64,000 nucleotides of DNA from Prochilodus magdalenae (taxonomy: Eukaryota > Chordata > Actinopteri > Characiformes > Prochilodontidae). Both the position numbers and the translations under genes were made by a program. The number at the start of each line of letters is the position of its first letter. Positions within the stretch are counted from its first letter, which is position 1. The DNA lies in contig JAMWET010001638.1 of NCBI GenBank assembly GCA_024036415.1, positions 1-64,000 on the forward strand, in the 5' to 3' direction. This document shows, piece by piece, positions 59,336-64,000 of the stretch. The notes under the pieces were generated by a model. The model saw only the letters and a program-made list of their open reading frames with translations, made no database searches and was not told where the DNA came from.

Positions 59336-60525
59336 TACAGTGGAAGTTGAAGAATCACATGCAGTTTGCATGATGGTGATTGGTGGCCCCCATAACACGT
59401 CAGCTACATTAGCATCGTAGCTCCAGTGCAAATGTAAAGAAGCAATAACATGCTAACCATGCCTTGGCTGATTTCTATTAGCCTTCGGATTAGCATCGTA
59501 CACACCAGGTGTCTAAATCATCACATCTCATCGATGTGGAGTTGGTAAGTGATCATGAACAGGCTTGGTCATGTGGTTTCCGGCACCGTATGACCTGCTG
59601 TTATCTATTAGCATGGCCGAAAGTGTGTTAGCATTGCTAAAAGCAGTAGCGGCTGCCTTGAGGCTGTTGTTCGTTCCCCACGGTTTGGTCCATGACGGTG
59701 TAAAGCGGTGTTCATTTGAATGCCTTAGTGCCTATTTGGAAGAAAGCGCCGTGTCTCGCCTACGTGCGTGCGCGCACGTGTGGTGGTTCGCTGGCGCCGC
59801 GGCTCGTTTCAATTATTAATGAAGGGAAGAGAGAAAACAACATCCGTGGTGAAATTTATAGAAAGCGAGATGCCACTCAGGACGTCCCTCATGCATATCC
59901 GTTTGGTTCTGAAGCCATGCTGCGTTTGTCTACATGCAGCTATTCTGCTGAGAGCTCCGTGCGGGCAGAATATTTGATCTGTAGTCTCGTTTTGTATGCC
60001 GATAAACAAACTAGCAGCAGGCGGTGGCTCTGATTGAGACTCACGGCGGTGGCAGGGATGATAAAATGCAAAGCAGAGCATTGATTGTAGCCGGAACGTT
60101 TGGAGACTTTTCAGATCTTTCAGAGCTTTCGTGCCCTAATGGCTTTGGCGATGCCTTCCGAGGGAGTGCGGGGCTAGCCCAGATAACGTCAGGTTTACGG
60201 GATGTATGTAACTTAATCCTAGGAAAACAAGCGATGTCCCTCGCTTACTGGGGCCACACCTTGTTCTGGTGAAGGATGTGTTGTTGTTCTCAGAAAGGTG
60301 CAATCTAGAAACACACGTGCTTCCCTGCGGTGCACTGAGCCTGACTTCTCTGTTCGGCGGGAGGCAGTAGTGTGATTCATATTTCAGCTGGCGGCCTTCT
60401 GACCTGTGGGCCGTGTTTACACACGCCGCTGATAATGAGCTGCAGGCTGAGGAAGCCCAAGTATAGCTGCAGAACATCTACAGCAAGAGATATTATTTTT
60501 TAGGGGTTTCTTTTTTTTAATATCA
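59336..60525. other. Unique DNA, no gene recognised
   Basis: Overlapping frames of 69-113 aa on both strands show no domain. TTAGC and AGCAT words are frequent at about 59,400-59,640, but no tandem array forms. Confidence 0.35.
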
Positions 60526-60529
60526 TTTA

Positions 60530-60880
60530 TATAAGTTATAAATCCCTGTGGGGTGTGAGTGACGGGATCCATAGATTGGGAGGAGGTGCTACAGTGCAGG
60601 GAATGTCTCGTTCCATGTGTGGTAAACGCTCCAGAGCAGATGTTAATGATTGGCTAAAAGGAGTGACTGCATGTGGGCGTGGCCAAAGACCAAAGAAGTA
60701 GCTGAATCTGCAGGTGTATGGAAGCGTACGGTCATACGGGTCTACCAGTGGCTCAAACCCACCAAATCTGGACCAACTATCCAGTATGGTGTAAGAGAGT
60801 CTGAATGATGATGTGGCCTACATCCCTACACTTACATGCCAAATCCAATCACAGCTGTTGTTGGTGCTGGTGGAGGATTA
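60530..60880 (+). pseudogene. HTH-type Tc1-like relic
   Basis: The sequence matches the relic at the palindrome centre from TATAAATCCCTGTGGGGTGTG through the HTH region to the CAAATCCAATCACAGCTGTTG end. An internal deletion removes the catalytic region. A small deletion in AAAGACC(AAAG)AAGTAGC breaks the HTH frame. Confidence 0.65.
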
Positions 60881-61049
60881 TTGTTTCCGCTGAGTTTGAC
60901 ACACATACATGAGTGCCTTTAATGGAAAGGCTGGTGTACAGTAAGACTGCAGCCCAGCTGTTGATGCAGAGTTTAGACTCCTCTGGTCTTTCAGCGGTCG
61001 GTTTCTGACCACAGAGCCGCTCTTGGCTGGATATTTTCGGGTGGCCGTC

Positions 61050-61145
61050 CACTGTTAACCCCGCAGTGACACTGACGTGTGTAAAAACCTCAGCAACACT
61101 GCTGTGACTGATACACTCATGCCAGCGCCGCACACAGTCCTGGGC
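61050..61145. mobile_element. MITE fragment before 42-bp array
   Basis: CCGCAGTGACACTGACGTG and AACACTGCTGTGACTGATAC match the fold-back MITE family. It lies about 55 bases before the second 42-bp array. Confidence 0.55.
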
Positions 61146-61199
61146 CACCTGTGCACTATAACTTTATACAATGGACCTGCAACGACGGTGGGGCTTAAA

Positions 61200-61935
61200 A
61201 AGTCACCAGTGAGTGGAAGTACAAGGCAGGTGTTTCTAATGAAGTGGCCAGTGAGGGGAAGCACCAGGCAGGTGTTTCTGATAAAGTGGCCAGTGAGGGG
61301 AAGCACCAGGCAGGTGTTTCTAATAAAGTGGCCAGTGAGTGGACGCACAATGTAGGTGTTTCTAATAAAGTGGCCAGTTAGTGGAAGTACAAGGAGGGTG
61401 TTTCCAATATAGTGGCCAGTGAGTGGAAGTACAAGGCAGGTGTTTCCAATAAAGTGGCCAGTGAGTGGAAGTACCAGCCAGGTGTTTCAAATAAACTGGC
61501 CAGTTGGTGGAAGTACAAGGTTGGGGTTTCCAATAAAGTGGCCAGTGAATGGAAGCACAAGGTAGGTGTTTCCAATAAAGTGGCCAATGAGTGAAAGTAC
61601 CAGGCAGGTGTTTCTAATAAAGTGGCCAGTGAGTGGAAATACAAGGCAGGTGTTTCTAATAAAGTGGCCAATGAGTGAAAGTACCAGCCAGGTGTTTCTA
61701 ATAAACTGGCCAGTTGGTGGAAGTACAAGGTTGGGGTTTCCAATAAAGTGGCCAGTGAGTGGAAGTACAAGGCAGGTGTTTCTAATAAAGTGGCCAGTTA
61801 GTGGAAGTACAAGGAGGGTGTTTCCAATAAAGTGGCCAGTGAGTGGAAGTACAACGTAGGTGTTTCTAATAAAGTGGCCAGTGAGTGGAAGCACAAGGCA
61901 GGTGTTTCCAATAAAGTGGCCAGAGAGTGGAAGCA
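61200..61935. repeat. 42-bp minisatellite, second locus
   Basis: About 17 units of the same 42-bp family as 44,660-45,365 are present, with local variants GAGTGGAAGTACAAGGCAGG and GTGTTTCTAATAAAGTGGCC. Apparent frames of 92-157 aa arise from the 14-codon unit. Confidence 0.97.
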
Positions 61936-62794
61936 CAAAGTGCTGAAGCTGTTTAGCCAATAGCCAGAGAGAGTCTTTGTTCTGTGCCTCCTAACTTATC
62001 CTACACCAGTAGATGCACAAAACCATGATGAACCCGGTTCGCTATGCAGCATATGGCACCATCTATCTGTCATCGACTAAAACGGGCCTCAGCAACACCC
62101 CACAGTCTTGAAGAAGCCTGATGGGACAGTGCTAAAGTTATGCGTTACTTGGAGCGAATGAAGCGCATTCCGGCCTTGTCTCTATTCATCTGTCCCCAGC
62201 CTCAATCATCATTAGGAAGAGCTCTGTGCAGGAATGCGGATGTGCGGTTTTGATGGCCCGTCGGAGAATTAGGAGTCATTTGCTAATGGCAATAATTTGC
62301 CATTTACACGTTTAAGCGGGACTCTTTGTCTCTTTGTAATGCAACTTAAGCTACATGCGCCGCACTGGGAGATAATTGCCTCTCAGTGGAGGCAGCGCGG
62401 TTTGTTTTCCATTAACAGCGAGGAAAAATCTCCGGGATGTCTGTTTTTTTTCCAAGCGTGTCCAAGCCTTGGACACATTTCTCCCAGCGTGCAGAGTATG
62501 CAGCAGTCAAAATGAAACCGATGTTGTGTCACAACAACACGAACATTTCCAGCAGCATATATGCTATACAGCCGAATGTCCAGGGCTTCTAATTAGTGGA
62601 CGTGCTTGTTTAGGGGACAGTCGTTGCTGACACATGGTGTTTAGTTGCGTGTAAATGCCAGAGCTGCCGAACAGGAGCCTAAGGTCATGTCCCCAACGGA
62701 AGCATCAGCTTTAGCTTTGGACTGTGGAGCACTGTGTTCTCTGGAGGAATGGAATAGCAGTGGGCGGTGTGGCCAGAACCTCCTGCTATTATGT
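61936..62794. other. Unique DNA, possible conserved noncoding block
   Basis: Nonrepetitive DNA includes a perfect inverted repeat, AATGGCAA-TAAT-TTGCCATT, at 62,285-62,304 and several AT-rich homeobox-like sites. No coding frame is supported. Confidence 0.35.
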
Positions 62795-63470
62795 ACACTC
62801 ATTGTCAAAAGATCAGCTGCACCCAGAAGGAGGTGTGGGAGTGCGGTGCTGTTGGGAAGGAGGATAAAGGTGACCAGGATCAATAACTGATGATGAATTT
62901 AGACTGATATGATCAATATTTATTGAGCTACACATACAGAAGTCTGTCTCTCAGTATGGCGTCGGGCCGCCGTGTTTGCTAACCCAACACGCCAGACGTC
63001 TCGGTATGGAGCTGTAGAGGTTCCTAATGGTGTCCTGTGATAATCCATCCCATGCAGCTTGAACATCCTCACACAGTTCCTGCAGATGGTGCGGTAGGGG
63101 TGGAGGTGGAGGGACACCAGGTCTTCTGGACGTGTGACAACATACCGTTCATCTTGGTGCTGACCACGGTGCCTCCACACACGGATTCGTTGGGCGTCTC
63201 CACCAAGACTAAAGCGGGACTTGTCACTGAAGATGACCCGCTGCCATTCTGAGTCACTCCATGACAGTCTGGTACGACACCACTGCAGTCTTTGGTGACG
63301 GTGACGTGGTGTTAAGGACAGTCGTGGTAACGGTCTGTGTGCATGTAGTCCTGCGTGGTGCAGCCGTCTGCCAATGGTGCTGCACCAACAGGATGACTCA
63401 TGGAGGACACCACTGCTCGCTGGATGTCTGTAATGGTGGTGTTGGGTCAGTCAGGTACAGCGTTAAGGCC
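62795..63470 (-). pseudogene. Internally deleted Tc1-like transposon
   Basis: The minus strand carries the FSDxSRFSLGGDAQRIRVW motif and the C-terminal GGPTPY end, with the same deletion junction as the palindrome copies. The ends are GCTGCACCCAGAAGGAGG on one side and CAGTCAGGTACAGCG on the other. Confidence 0.8.
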
Positions 63471-64000
63471 CGTCCTTGTTGACGTCACATGCACAGCTGC
63501 ATGAAACTTGAATCATTAGCATGTCTCACCATGTCAAATCCACCCACCAGGTTTCATTCCTGTCAGTCGATTGTCTCTGGGTGCAGCTACTTGATGTGAT
63601 GAGGGTAATTAGGATCGCTGAGAGGTTTGAGGTATAGCATAGTATAGGGTTTAAGTTTTCCGTTTTGTAGATTACCCAGGCTGTAATGTTCTGGAATTCC
63701 CCATCACTTTTAATAAGAACCATGTTCAGCAAATATTTACCAACAGAAGGAAGTCTAGAGTAATCGTAATGGGGAAAACAGTTAAAACGGAAACAAACAA
63801 CAGATGCCCATATTTCTTTGTAACCCTAATGGCACAGCAATGCCAACTGAAGCACACGGCAGCTTCTCTGAACCTAGCAAACATGGTGCTAATGCCGCTC
63901 TATGCCCGAAAGCCATTTACACTTACGGCTAAGGCTCCATCTACGGTCGTCAGACGCTTCTGGAATTTTGTAAATGTTACAAGCCATCCACGCCGTCAGT
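63471..64000. other. Unique DNA, no gene recognised
   Basis: Ordinary composition to the window edge, with no repeat or coding signal. Confidence 0.35.

Overview
This is vertebrate nuclear DNA, almost certainly from a teleost and probably an otophysan fish. The only clear protein-coding sequence is the last exon of an ABHD17-family gene, closest to abhd17c, flanked by a spliceosomal acceptor and a long 3' UTR. The rest is intron or intergenic DNA rich in fish-type repeats: tRNA-derived SINEs, Tc1/mariner relics, a fold-back MITE family, a LINE with a typical fish 3' tail, and many minisatellites. No bacterial, phage or CRISPR features are present.

Bases 1 to about 34,342 form one giant inverted repeat. 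The left arm (1 to ~17,500) is mirrored by the right arm (~17,636 to 34,342) around an AT-rich spacer of about 135 bp. Going outward from the centre, each arm holds in order: an HTH-type Tc1 relic; a unique block; a 125-bp minisatellite; a unique block; a Tc1-like transposase fragment; a homeobox-site-rich unique block; a 67-bp minisatellite; abhd17c exon 3 and its 3' UTR; a second Tc1-like relic; a MITE; a CCAAT/GC-box tandem array; a 21-bp minisatellite; a unique block; and a SINE. The left arm is cut by the window edge, so the full palindrome length is unknown. The arms differ by scattered substitutions, array copy number, a 37-bp microinversion and many single-base indels that lie mostly in the right arm.

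Both abhd17c exons point away from the centre, and no other ABHD17 exon was found in the window. Upstream sequence from either exon runs into the opposite arm, so at least one copy is probably disconnected from its 5' exons. Either this is a real inverted duplication, or an assembly has joined two haplotypes head to head.

Bases 34,343 to 64,000 are single copy. They hold a tandem tRNA-like array, fold-back MITEs, a LINE relic with a nested insertion, a 0.7-kb pentanucleotide array, a 1.2-kb polypyrimidine tract, two separated arrays of one 42-bp satellite, a 53-bp array, a 76-bp array, more SINE and Tc1 relics, and one TATA/CpG-rich candidate promoter with a consensus splice donor. No confident coding exon was found there. 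The long open frames in this part come from arrays with units that are multiples of 3, or from low-complexity DNA. Repeat boundaries are by eye and accurate to a few tens of bases.
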